A stretch of 64,000 nucleotides of DNA from Alphaproteobacteria bacterium. Lineage in GTDB: Bacteria > Pseudomonadota > Alphaproteobacteria > DSM-16000 > Inquilinaceae. Positions within the stretch are counted from its first letter, which is position 1. The number at the start of each line of letters is the position of its first letter. Both the position numbers and the translations under genes were made by a program. Below are positions 19,000 through 26,783 of this stretch, piece by piece. The stretch is taken from positions 16,275 through 80,274 of the forward strand of contig JANQSN010000049.1 of the NCBI GenBank assembly GCA_028284045.1, in the 5' to 3' direction. The notes beneath the pieces were generated by a model. It was given only the letters and a program-made list of their open reading frames with translations, was not told where the DNA came from and ran no database searches.

Positions 19000-19695
19000 T
19001 CAGACCGTCAGGTGCCGGCGCATCTCGGCCTCCTGCATGGTGTCGCGGGTGCCGGCCAGCACGACCTCCCCCCGATCCATCACCGCATAGCGGTCGGCCA
19101 AGTCGCGCGCGAACTCGAAATACTGCTCCACCAGCAGAATGCCCATGCCGGTGGCGGACACCAGGTGGCGCAGCACCTGCTCGATCTGCTTGATGATCGA
19201 GGGCTGTATACCCTCCGTCGGCTCGTCGAGGATCAGCAGGCGCGGCCGGGTGACCAGGGCGCGGGCGATGGCGAGCTGCTGCTGCTGGCCGCCCGACAGG
19301 TCGCCGCCGCGCCGCCGCAGCATCTGCTTCAGGACCGGGAACAATTCGTAGGTCTCCGGCGGGATGGCGCGCTCGGCGGGGGCAAGCGCGGCGAAGCCGG
19401 TCTTCAGGTTCTCTTCCACCGTCAGCAAGGGGAAGATCTCGCGGCCCTGGGGCACGAAGGCGATGCCGCGGCCGGCGCGGGCATGGGTCGGCAGGGCGGT
19501 GATGTCGGCGTCACCGAAGCGGACCCGGCCGGAGCGGATCGGCTGCAGCCCAAGGATGGCCTTCATCAGGCTGGTCTTGCCCACGCCGTTGCGCCCCAGC
19601 ACGCAGGTGATCTGCCCGGGTGCGGCCTCAAGGTCGACGCCGCGCAGCGCATGGCTGGCGCCGTAGTAGAGATGGATATCCTCGACCCGCAGCAT
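19000..19695 (-). CDS. urtE: Urea ABC transporter ATP-binding protein UrtE
   Basis: A 231-residue LivF-type ATPase. Walker A GRNGVGKTSL (about 33-42), signature LSGGQQQQLAIARAL, Walker B LLILDEPTEGIQPSI; the GIQPSIIKQIE and VEQYFEFARDLADRYAVMDRGEVV stretches are specific to UrtE among branched-chain-type ATPases. Last of five transporter genes. Confidence 0.96.
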   Translation of the reverse strand: MLRVEDIHLYYGASHALRGVDLEAAPGQITCVLGRNGVGKTSLMKAILGLQPIRSGRVRFGDADITALPTHARAGRGIAFVPQGREIFPLLTVEENLKTGFAALAPAERAIPPETYELFPVLKQMLRRRGGDLSGGQQQQLAIARALVTRPRLLILDEPTEGIQPSIIKQIEQVLRHLVSATGMGILLVEQYFEFARDLADRYAVMDRGEVVLAGTRDTMQEAEMRRHLTV

Positions 19696-19726
19696 CGTCT
19701 GGTCGCCTTCCTCCGCCCCCCAAGCC

Positions 19727-20500
19727 TCAGCGGCCGAGATAGACCTCGATCACCCGTTCGTTGGCCTGCACCTGGTCGAGCGGGCCTTCGGCCAGCACAC
19801 CGCCTTCGTGCAGCACCGTGACCTTGACGTCGAGCGCGCGCACGAACGCCATGTCGTGCTCGACCACCACGACGGAGTGCTGGCCGGCGATCTGGCGCAA
19901 GAGGGCGGCCGTCTGCTCGGTCTCCGCATCGGTCATGCCGGCGACCGGTTCGTCGAGGAACAGAAGCTCCGGGTCCTGGATCAGCAGCATGCCGATCTCC
20001 AGCCATTGCTTCTGGCCGTGCGACAGGGCGCCGGCGCGGTCGGCGCGCTGGTCGGCGAGGCCGATGGTCTCCAGAACCGCGTCGATGCGCGTCGCCTGCT
20101 CGCCCGTCAGCCGGAAGAACAGGCTGTGGAAGGGGCCGCGGGCCGATTTCGAGGCCAGCTCCAGGTTCTCGAAGACCGAATGGTTCTCGAACACCGTCGG
20201 CTTCTGGAACTTGCGGCCGATCCCGAGATTGGCAATCGCCGCCTCGTCGAGCCGGGTCAGGTCGTGCACCTGCTTGAAGTAGACCTCGCCGGCATCGGGC
20301 CGGGTCTTGCCGGTGACCACGTCCATCATGGTCGTCTTGCCGGCGCCGTTGGGGCCGATGATCGCCCGCATCTCTCCGGTGCGCACGACGTAGCTGAGAT
20401 TGTTCAGCGCCTTGAAGCCGTCGAAGCTGACGGTGACGCCGTTGACATAGAGCACGACATCTTGGTCCTGGGCGACCTTGGCGGGCGTCGGCACCCTCAT
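19727..20500 (-). CDS. urtD: Urea ABC transporter ATP-binding protein UrtD
   Basis: A 257-residue LivG-type ATPase. Walker A GPNGAGKTTMMDVVTGKTRPD, a FQKPTVFENHSVFENLELA segment after the Q-loop, SHGQKQWLEIGMLLIQDPELLFLDEPVAGM for signature/Walker B (SHGQKQ replaces LSGGQ, as in other UrtD proteins), and VVEHDMAFVR for the H-loop. Starts within the urtC stop by ATGA overlap. Confidence 0.96.
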   Translation of the reverse strand: MRVPTPAKVAQDQDVVLYVNGVTVSFDGFKALNNLSYVVRTGEMRAIIGPNGAGKTTMMDVVTGKTRPDAGEVYFKQVHDLTRLDEAAIANLGIGRKFQKPTVFENHSVFENLELASKSARGPFHSLFFRLTGEQATRIDAVLETIGLADQRADRAGALSHGQKQWLEIGMLLIQDPELLFLDEPVAGMTDAETEQTAALLRQIAGQHSVVVVEHDMAFVRALDVKVTVLHEGGVLAEGPLDQVQANERVIEVYLGR

Positions 20501-21651
20501 GGAACCGTCCCCCGGGCCGGCGCGCGGATGCGCCGGCGCAGGCTCCGCCAGCCGTCCGCCGCGGTGCCGACGATCCCCTTCGGCAGGAACAGGGTCACGG
20601 CGATGAACAGCCCACCCAGCAGGAACAGCCAGATCTCCGGCGCCGCGCCGGTGAAGTAGGTTTTTGCGTAGTTCACCAGCACCCCACCGAGTGCTGCGCC
20701 GTAGAGGGTGCCGCGCCCGCCGACCGCCACCCAGACGATGATCTCGATGGAGTTGGCCGGGGAGAACTCACCGGGATTGATGATGCCGACCTGCGGCACG
20801 TAGAGCGCCCCGGCCAGGCCCGCCAGCATCGCGGAGACCACCCAGACCACCAGCTTGTAGTACTCGACCCGGTAGCCGAGGAACCGCGTCCGGCTCTCGC
20901 CGTCGCGCACGGCCATGACGACGCGGCCGAACTTCGACAGCATCATCAGCCGGCAGACGAGATAGCCCAGCGCCAGCGCCAGCGCGCTGGCGGCGAACAG
21001 GGCGGCGCGGGTGCCGTCGGCCTGCAGGTCGAAGCCCAGCAGGTCCTTGAAATCGGTCAGGCCGTTGTTGCCGCCGAAGCCCATATCGTTGCGGAAGAAG
21101 GCCAGCATCAACGCATAGGTCATGGCCTGGGAGATGATCGACAGATAGACCCCGCCGACCCGGCTGCGGAAAGCCAGCCAGCCGAAGACGAAGGCCAGCG
21201 TGCCAGGCACCAGCAGCACCATCATCATGGCGAAGGCGAAGCTGTCGAAGCCGTGCCAGTACCAGGGCAGGCGATCCCAATCGAGGAAGACCATGAAGTC
21301 CGGCAAGACGGGGTGCCCATAGACGCCGCGATCGCCGATCTGGCGCATCAGATGCATGCCCATGGCATAGCCGCCCAGCGCGAAGAAGGCGCCGTGGCCC
21401 AGGCTGAGAATGCCGCAATAGCCCCAGACCAGATCGACGCTGACCGCCAACAGAGCGAAGCACAGATACTTGCCCCACAGGCTGACCAGATAGCTCGGCA
21501 CATGGAAGGGCGAGTCCGGCGGCACCGCCAGGTTCAGGACCGGCACCAGCACCGCCGCGCCCAGGACGATGGCCAGCAGCACGACCCCACCGGGATCCAG
21601 GCGCAGCAGGATGGGCACATATCCGGTGCGCGGCGACGGCATCACGCTCAT
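20497..21651 (-). CDS. urtC: Urea ABC transporter permease UrtC
   Basis: A 384-residue LivM-type membrane protein with about ten hydrophobic helices. Contains VDLVWGYCGILSLGHGAFFALGGYAMGMHLMR, characteristic of UrtC, and the cytoplasmic loop VMAVRDGESRTRFLGYRVEYYKLVVW that contacts the ATPases. The start at 21651 (MSVMPSPRTGYVPILL) overlaps urtB by ATGA; the longer frame upstream is a shadow of urtB. Confidence 0.95.
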   Translation of the reverse strand: MSVMPSPRTGYVPILLRLDPGGVVLLAIVLGAAVLVPVLNLAVPPDSPFHVPSYLVSLWGKYLCFALLAVSVDLVWGYCGILSLGHGAFFALGGYAMGMHLMRQIGDRGVYGHPVLPDFMVFLDWDRLPWYWHGFDSFAFAMMMVLLVPGTLAFVFGWLAFRSRVGGVYLSIISQAMTYALMLAFFRNDMGFGGNNGLTDFKDLLGFDLQADGTRAALFAASALALALGYLVCRLMMLSKFGRVVMAVRDGESRTRFLGYRVEYYKLVVWVVSAMLAGLAGALYVPQVGIINPGEFSPANSIEIIVWVAVGGRGTLYGAALGGVLVNYAKTYFTGAAPEIWLFLLGGLFIAVTLFLPKGIVGTAADGWRSLRRRIRAPARGTVP

Positions 21652-23300
21652 CCCTCCACCGCGCGGCCCTTGAGGGCGACCAGCCCCCTCGGCCGTTTCT
21701 GGATGAACAGGATGATGGCGACCAGCACCAGGATCTTGCCCAGCACGGCGCCGGCATAGGGCTCCAGCAGCTTGTTGGCGATGCCCAGCGAGAAGGCGCC
21801 GGCCAGCGTGCCCCACAGATTGCCGACCCCGCCGAACACGACGACCAGGAAACTGTCGATGATGTAGGACTGCCCGAGATTGGGGCTGACATTGTCGATC
21901 TGGCTGAGCGCCACGCCCGCCATCCCGGCGATGCCGGAGCCGAGGCCGAAGGTCAGCGCGTCCACCCGGTCGGTGCGGATGCCCATGGCGCGCGCCATCT
22001 GGCGGTTCTGGGTGACCGCGCGCATCTGCAGGCCCAGCGCCGTGCGCCGGAGCACGAAGATCAGCCCGGCGAACACGATCAGGCTGAACAGGATGATGTA
22101 GAGGCGGTTGTAGGTCAGCGTGATGCCGGCTGTGGTCTCGATGGCGCCCTGCATCCAGGACGGCGAGCCGACCTCCCGGTTGGTCGGGCCGAAGACCGTC
22201 CGCACGAGCTGTTGCAGGATCAGGCTGAGGCCCCAGGTCGCCAGCAGGGTTTCCAGCGGCCGGCCGTAGAGGAAGCGGATGATGCCGCGCTCGATGGCGA
22301 TGCCGGCGAGGCCGGCCACCAGGAAGGCGGCCGGAATGGCGACCAGCAGCGAGACGTCGAACAGGCCCGGCGCCAGGTCGCGGAAGATCTGCTGGACCAC
22401 ATAGGTGGTGTAGGCGCCGAGCATCACCATCTCGCCATGCGCCATATTGATGACGCCCATGACGCCGAAGGTGATGGCCAGCCCGATCGCCGCCAGCAGC
22501 AGGACGGAGCCGAGGCTGATGCCCTGATAGACGTAGCCGGCGACCCGCCAGGTGGCGAGCCGGCCTTCGATGGCGTCCAGCGCCTCGCCGGCGGCGGCGC
22601 GCACGGCCTCGTCGGTCTCCTGAAAGCTGCCGTCGTTACTCTGGCGCAGCATGGCGGCCAGCATGCTGCGGATCTCCGGATCGGTAAGGGCGCCCAGCGT
22701 CTCCACGGCCTGGAGGCGGGCGGCCGGATCGTCGCTGTCCAGCAGGATCGCGGCGCGTGCCTTCGCCATGGCCTGGCGCACGGCGTCGTCGGTCTCTTCG
22801 GCTAGCGCCTGGTCCAACGCGGAGAGCGCGCTGGCGTCCTGGCTGCGGAACACCGCCTCCGCGGCCGCCAGTCGGACCGCCGGGTCGGGGTTCATCAGGG
22901 TCAGCGTGCCGATGGCCGATCCGGCCAGCCGGCGCAGCCGGTTATTGGCGCGCACGCGGTCGACGTCGCGGGACGCGACGACGCCGAGATCGTCCCCGGT
23001 GACGGCGTCGGTCAGGCTGAGCCCGTCGGGATGATCGGCGCCGATGGCCACCAGCCCATCGGCTTCCCGAACGTAGAGATTGCGGTCGGCGACCGCCTCC
23101 AGGATCGCCTGCACCCGGGGGTCGCCGGTCGCCACCAGCGCCTCGATGGCGGCGACCTTCTCCTCGAATGCGCCCACCGCAAGCTGGGCGACCAGCGCGG
23201 CGAAATCGCCGTCCTGGGCCCGGCTCGGCGCGGCCGCGGCGAGTGCGGCGAAGACGAACACGACACAGACGAAGACGGCCCGGAGTCCCGAAACCGGCAT
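21648..23300 (-). CDS. urtB: Urea ABC transporter permease UrtB with periplasmic helical-repeat domain
   Basis: A 550-residue protein. A signal-like segment (FVCVVFVFAALAAAAPSRAQ) leads to ~230 residues of HEAT-like helical repeats rich in A/L/D (VRLAAAEAVF, RLQAVETLGALTDPEIRSML), then a LivH-type permease of about eight helices beginning AGYVYQGISLGSVLLLAAIGLAITFGVMGVINMAHGEMVMLGAY. Many proteobacterial UrtB proteins share this extension. The ATG at 23300 is chosen because the signal peptide begins there; a longer frame to 23363 adds a charged leader with no family support. Confidence 0.93.
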   Translation of the reverse strand: MPVSGLRAVFVCVVFVFAALAAAAPSRAQDGDFAALVAQLAVGAFEEKVAAIEALVATGDPRVQAILEAVADRNLYVREADGLVAIGADHPDGLSLTDAVTGDDLGVVASRDVDRVRANNRLRRLAGSAIGTLTLMNPDPAVRLAAAEAVFRSQDASALSALDQALAEETDDAVRQAMAKARAAILLDSDDPAARLQAVETLGALTDPEIRSMLAAMLRQSNDGSFQETDEAVRAAAGEALDAIEGRLATWRVAGYVYQGISLGSVLLLAAIGLAITFGVMGVINMAHGEMVMLGAYTTYVVQQIFRDLAPGLFDVSLLVAIPAAFLVAGLAGIAIERGIIRFLYGRPLETLLATWGLSLILQQLVRTVFGPTNREVGSPSWMQGAIETTAGITLTYNRLYIILFSLIVFAGLIFVLRRTALGLQMRAVTQNRQMARAMGIRTDRVDALTFGLGSGIAGMAGVALSQIDNVSPNLGQSYIIDSFLVVVFGGVGNLWGTLAGAFSLGIANKLLEPYAGAVLGKILVLVAIILFIQKRPRGLVALKGRAVEG

Positions 23301-23338
23301 GAAGCGGCCCCCTGGCTGATCCTGGAACGAGGGCGGTC

Positions 23339-23368
23339 CGGGTGCCGGCACTTCGTCCGGCACCCGGG
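23339..23368 (-). other. Intercistronic hairpin between urtA and urtB
   Basis: CCGGGTGCCGG (23339-23349) and CCGGCACCCGG (23358-23368) form a perfect 11-bp stem with an 8-base loop, 21 bases after the urtA stop. There is no T-run. Such hairpins after binding-protein genes protect upstream mRNA and raise binding-protein output over the permeases. Confidence 0.55.
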
Positions 23369-23389
23369 GCCCATTTCAGCCTCGGCCGA

Positions 23390-24679
23390 TCAGAACCGCG
23401 GGGTCTCGCAGTTGCCGCACACCCAGGGATAGGTCCAGTTGGCGGTCAGCACGGCGCTTTCGGGGATGAAGTCGCTCCAGGCGTCGCCGACGACCACGCC
23501 GTCCGTCTCCCACACGGTGTCGAACTGGCCGTCTTCGAGGATCTCGCCGATCAGCACCGGCTTGGACAGGTGATGGTTGGTGTTCATCACCGCGACGCCG
23601 CCGGTCAGGTTCGCCACCTCCTGGCCGTACATGGCCTGGCGCACGGCGTCGACATCGGTGGTGCCGGCCTGTTCGACCGCCTGCACCCACATGTTGAAGC
23701 CGATGTAATGGGCCTCCATGGGGTCGTTGGTCACCCGCGTGTCGTCGCCGATGAAGTCATGCCAGGCGGCGATGAACGCCTCGTTTTCGGCCGTGTCGAC
23801 GGACATGAAGTAGTTCCAGGCCGCGAGGTGGCCGACCAGCGGCTCGGTGTCGAGACCGGCCAGTTCCTCCTCGCCGACGGAGAAGGCGACCACCGGAATG
23901 TCGGCGGCGTCGATGCCCTGATTGGCCAGCTCCAAATAGAAGGGCACGTTGGCGTCGCCGTTGATGGTGGAGACCACCGCGGTGGGCAGGCCCTGGTCGG
24001 CGAACTCCTGCACCTCGGCGACGATGGTCTGCCAGTCGGAATGTCCGAACGGCGTGTACTCCTCCATGATGTCGTCGTCGCTGACGCCATTGGCGTTCAG
24101 GAAGGCGCGCAGAATCCGATTGGTGGTGCGCGGATAGACGTAGTCGGTGCCGAGCAGAACCCAGCGTTCCGCCGCCCCACCCTCATCGCTCATCAGATAT
24201 TCGACGGCCGGGATCGCCTGCTGGTTCGGGGCGGCGCCGGTGTAGAAGACGTTGCGGGAGCTTTCCTCGCCTTCGTACTGGACGGGATAGAACAGCAGGC
24301 CGTTCAGCTCTTCGAAGACCGGCAGGACCGATTTACGGCTGACGGAGGTCCAGCAGCCGAAGACGACGTCCACCTCCTCCTGCTCGATCAGCTCGCGCGC
24401 CTTCTCCGCGAACAGCGGCCAGTCGGAGGCGGGATCGACCACCACGGCCTCCAGCGGCCGGCCGAGCACGCCGCCCGCGGCGTTCTGTTCCTCGATCAGC
24501 ATCAGCATGACGTCCTTCAACGTCGTCTCGCTGATCGCCATGGTGCCGGAGAGCGAATGCAGGATGCCGATACGGATCGGCTCCCCCTCTTGTGCCATCG
24601 CCGCCGGCGCCCCGACGGTAAGTGCGCTGGCGAGCGCCGCGCCGGCGCCCCAACGCGCGATGCGACCGAACAGACCCAT
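23390..24679 (-). CDS. urtA: Urea ABC transporter substrate-binding protein UrtA
   Basis: A 429-residue periplasmic urea receptor. Signal peptide to about residue 29 (ALTVGAPAAMA-QE), then IRIGILHSLSGTMAISETTLKDVMLMLIEEQNAAGGVLGRPLE, the standard UrtA opening. Further signatures: VFGCWTSVSRKSVLPVFEELNGLLFYPVQYEGEESS, PNQQAIPAVEYLM and GTDYVYPRTTNRILR. The C-terminal WTYPWVCGNCETPRF matches other members. First gene of the urt-ure run, 62 bases downstream of a sigma-54 promoter. Confidence 0.97.
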   Translation of the reverse strand: MGLFGRIARWGAGAALASALTVGAPAAMAQEGEPIRIGILHSLSGTMAISETTLKDVMLMLIEEQNAAGGVLGRPLEAVVVDPASDWPLFAEKARELIEQEEVDVVFGCWTSVSRKSVLPVFEELNGLLFYPVQYEGEESSRNVFYTGAAPNQQAIPAVEYLMSDEGGAAERWVLLGTDYVYPRTTNRILRAFLNANGVSDDDIMEEYTPFGHSDWQTIVAEVQEFADQGLPTAVVSTINGDANVPFYLELANQGIDAADIPVVAFSVGEEELAGLDTEPLVGHLAAWNYFMSVDTAENEAFIAAWHDFIGDDTRVTNDPMEAHYIGFNMWVQAVEQAGTTDVDAVRQAMYGQEVANLTGGVAVMNTNHHLSKPVLIGEILEDGQFDTVWETDGVVVGDAWSDFIPESAVLTANWTYPWVCGNCETPRF

Positions 24680-24740
24680 CGACTGCCTCCTTGCCGTTGT
24701 CGCAGGGCTCTTGGCGGCCCGGCGGTATCAGTCGGTTGAG

Positions 24741-24755
24741 CAATCGCCGTGCCAG
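24741..24755 (-). promoter_or_regulatory. Sigma-54 (-24/-12) promoter of the urt-ure operon
   Basis: On the minus strand TGGCACG-GCGA-TTGCT matches the RpoN consensus TGGCACG-N4-TTGCW at every defined position. GG and GC are 10 bases apart. Expected start of transcription is near 24729, leaving a ~50-base leader before urtA. An upstream dyad GCACA-N8-TGTGC (24799-24816) could mark an activator site but is not a clean NtrC box. The rest of 24756-25008 shows nothing else I can name. Confidence 0.8.
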
Positions 24756-25008
24756 TCGCGGCGGGGGCGCCATATCGCCGGCATTTCTCGCATCCGCAGC
24801 ACAAACGCTGGTGTGCCGCTTCTCACGGGTCGTTCGAGGTGCGCCCATTTAATCGGCATTCGCCTGCAATCGCATACGATCTGAGCAGAAATCGCCCATG
24901 GGGGCGGCAAATAGCGCCAGTTGCCCAGAGTTTCGGCGGCCGATAGCGGGCTACGCGGTTACGGATGTCCGGCAGGGGGCGATCGATGTGGGATTTTGGT
25001 ATGTGAAA

Positions 25009-25024
25009 TTTTGGTATACCAAAA
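25009..25024. promoter_or_regulatory. GntR/FadR-type operator palindrome upstream of the sugar-acid operon
   Basis: TTTTGGTATACCAAAA is a perfect 16-bp palindrome 70 bases before the first TctC start. The TTGGTATACCAA core is the form bound by FadR/UxuR-type GntR regulators. A half copy, ATTTTGGTATG, lies at 24993-25003 in direct orientation 16 bases upstream. The GntR/FCD gene at 30371 within this operon is the obvious partner (autoregulated repressor). Confidence 0.7.
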
Positions 25025-25094
25025 CAGATCTAGATGCTAATGGGTCGGGTGACGTGCCGCAGAACGCACGTGCAAGCCCAGGAGGATATGCCCC

Positions 25095-26039
25095 ATGAAG
25101 AAGCTGCTCTTGACAGCCGCTGCCGTCGCCACCGTCTGCACGGCCGCAGCCGCTGAGGACTTTCCCGCGCGCACCATCGAGGTCGTGACCCATGCCGGCA
25201 ACGGCGGCGGCACCGATGTGACCACCCGCATGATGATGATCCGCGCGCGCCGTGAGCTGGACACCGACATGGTTGTGGTCAACCGCCGCGGCGGCGGTGG
25301 CGCCGTGGCCATGGACTATTATCTGGAGCAGGAGGCGGACGGTCACAGCATCCTGACCTTCACCATCGGGCACTCCGCCACGGTGGCGCTGGGCAACACC
25401 GAGATGACGCTCGACGACATCCGGCCGATCGCGCGGGGCACCGACGACCCGCAGATCCTGATGACCCGCTGCGGCATCTATGACAGCGCCGAGGCCTTCG
25501 TCGACGCCCAGCGCGAGGAGCCGCTGACCTACGGCACCACCCATCTGGGCGGCATCGACGATGTCTCGGCCTTCATGTTCGCCCGCCGCGGCGAGCTGGC
25601 CACGCCCAACATCGTGCCGTTCGAGGGCGGTGGCGAGCTGGCGACCCAACTCGTGGCCGGCGCGGTGGACGTCGCCGTGCTCAACCTCGCCGAGGCCGGA
25701 TCGCAGATCGAAGCCGGCGACATCTGCCCGATCGTCGTGCTGGCGCCGGAGCGGATGAGCGCCCTGGCCGATGTGTCGACGGCTGAGGAGCTGGGCATCG
25801 ACGCCAACTTCTCCACCGTCCGCGGCTTCGTCGTGCACGCCGACACCCCGGACGAGGTGGCCGCGCGGCTTGAGGAAGCGTTGCTGAACGCCATGAACCA
25901 CACCGTCTATCAGGGCTTCCTGACCTCCGTCGGTCTCGACCCGACCTCGGTGGCGGGGGCCGATGTGTGGGGCAACCAGCTCACCTCGATGCAGGCGGAC
26001 ATGGATGCCGCCCTTCGCGAGCTTGGCTTCATCGAGTAA
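25095..26039 (+). CDS. TTT-family (TctC-type) substrate-binding protein 1
   Basis: A 314-residue Bug/TctC periplasmic receptor of a tripartite tricarboxylate-type transporter. Signal peptide to about residue 20 (CTAAAAE), then DFPARTIEVVTHAGNGGGTDVTTRMM, the usual opening with the G-GG-TD ligand loop; VVVNRRGGGGAVAMDYYL and GGELATQLVAGAVDVAV follow. AGGAGG precedes the ATG by 10 bases. With the dehydratase genes downstream, an aldonate or similar sugar acid is the inferred ligand. Confidence 0.9.
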   Translation: MKKLLLTAAAVATVCTAAAAEDFPARTIEVVTHAGNGGGTDVTTRMMMIRARRELDTDMVVVNRRGGGGAVAMDYYLEQEADGHSILTFTIGHSATVALGNTEMTLDDIRPIARGTDDPQILMTRCGIYDSAEAFVDAQREEPLTYGTTHLGGIDDVSAFMFARRGELATPNIVPFEGGGELATQLVAGAVDVAVLNLAEAGSQIEAGDICPIVVLAPERMSALADVSTAEELGIDANFSTVRGFVVHADTPDEVAARLEEALLNAMNHTVYQGFLTSVGLDPTSVAGADVWGNQLTSMQADMDAALRELGFIE

Positions 26040-26083
26040 CCGGCGACACGGGTTCCCGGCCTAGCCCTCAAGTTGAGAGGGCG

Positions 26084-26246
26084 GGTTCAATCGGTACTCA
26101 TCCCACAGCCCGTTAGAGCCCTCCCCCATCAAGGGGGAGGGTTGGGAGGGGGTGATCCCTGTCGGTGGGGCAGTTGGCGGCGCCATCAACCCCCACCCGA
26201 ACCCTCCCCCATCAAGGGGGAGGGACTTGGGACTATCGATTGAACC
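26084..26246. repeat. MITE-like palindromic element, copy B
   Basis: A 163-bp element in the gap between tctC1 and tctB1. Ends GGTTCAATCG (26084-26093) and CGATTGAACC (26237-26246) are perfect 10-bp inverted repeats. Inside, two inverted copies of the CCCTCCCCCATCAAGGGGGAGGG hairpin-forming motif (arms joined to GTTGGGAGGGGGTGAT / ATCAACCCCCACCCGAAC) mirror those of the element at 8012. It splits an operon, so it may lower expression of the membrane subunits relative to the receptor. Confidence 0.7.
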
Positions 26247-26333
26247 TGGCGATTGGACCTGGGCCGGCGTGCTTCGCGCCTCACTCTTGTCGGGGCCTCG
26301 ACGCCCCTGACGCGCCAGCAAGAGGGATCTGCC

Positions 26334-26777
26334 ATGGCCCGCTTTGCTGTTCCCGTTGGCCTGCTCGCCTTCTGCGCCATCGCCTTCTGGCTGTCGACGC
26401 AGTTCGACCGCGTGCCGCCGATCCTGCTGCGCGGCATGCAGCCGGAGCATTTCCCGCAACTGGTGGTGATCCTGATCGCCGCGCTGGCGGTCTGCGTGAT
26501 GGTCTTCGACCCGGTGGTCGAGCAGCAGCGGCGGCCGGCCCGGATGGTCTGGATCAGCATGGGCCTGTTCGCCGTGTTCGCCCTGTTGGCGCAGGTCGAC
26601 CTGTTCCTCGGGCTCGGCGTCTTCGCCGGGGCGTTGGCCTTGTGCTGGGGCGAGCGGCGGCCATGGGCGCTGGCGCTGGTGGCCGTCGTCGGCCCGGCCT
26701 TCGTCTTCTTCCTGTTCGACCAGGTCTTCGAGATCCGCTTCCCGCGCGGCCTCCTGACCAATCTCTGGTACGGGTGA
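26334..26777 (+). CDS. TTT transporter small membrane subunit 1 (TctB-type)
   Basis: A 147-residue protein with four hydrophobic segments, as in TctB: residues ~3-21, ~40-58, ~72-105 (two) and ~108-130. RGMQPEHFPQLVVILIAALAV corresponds to the conserved region after helix 1. The ATG at 26334 has AGAGGG upstream; the longer frame runs into the repeat. Six bases before tctA1. Confidence 0.85.
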   Translation: MARFAVPVGLLAFCAIAFWLSTQFDRVPPILLRGMQPEHFPQLVVILIAALAVCVMVFDPVVEQQRRPARMVWISMGLFAVFALLAQVDLFLGLGVFAGALALCWGERRPWALALVAVVGPAFVFFLFDQVFEIRFPRGLLTNLWYG

Positions 26778-26783
26778 CCGGCG

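Noticed and set aside
24799..24816. NtrC binding site upstream of urtA
   Set aside because: GCACA-N8-TGTGC is a dyad but its spacing differs from the NtrC consensus; mentioned only as a possible activator site.
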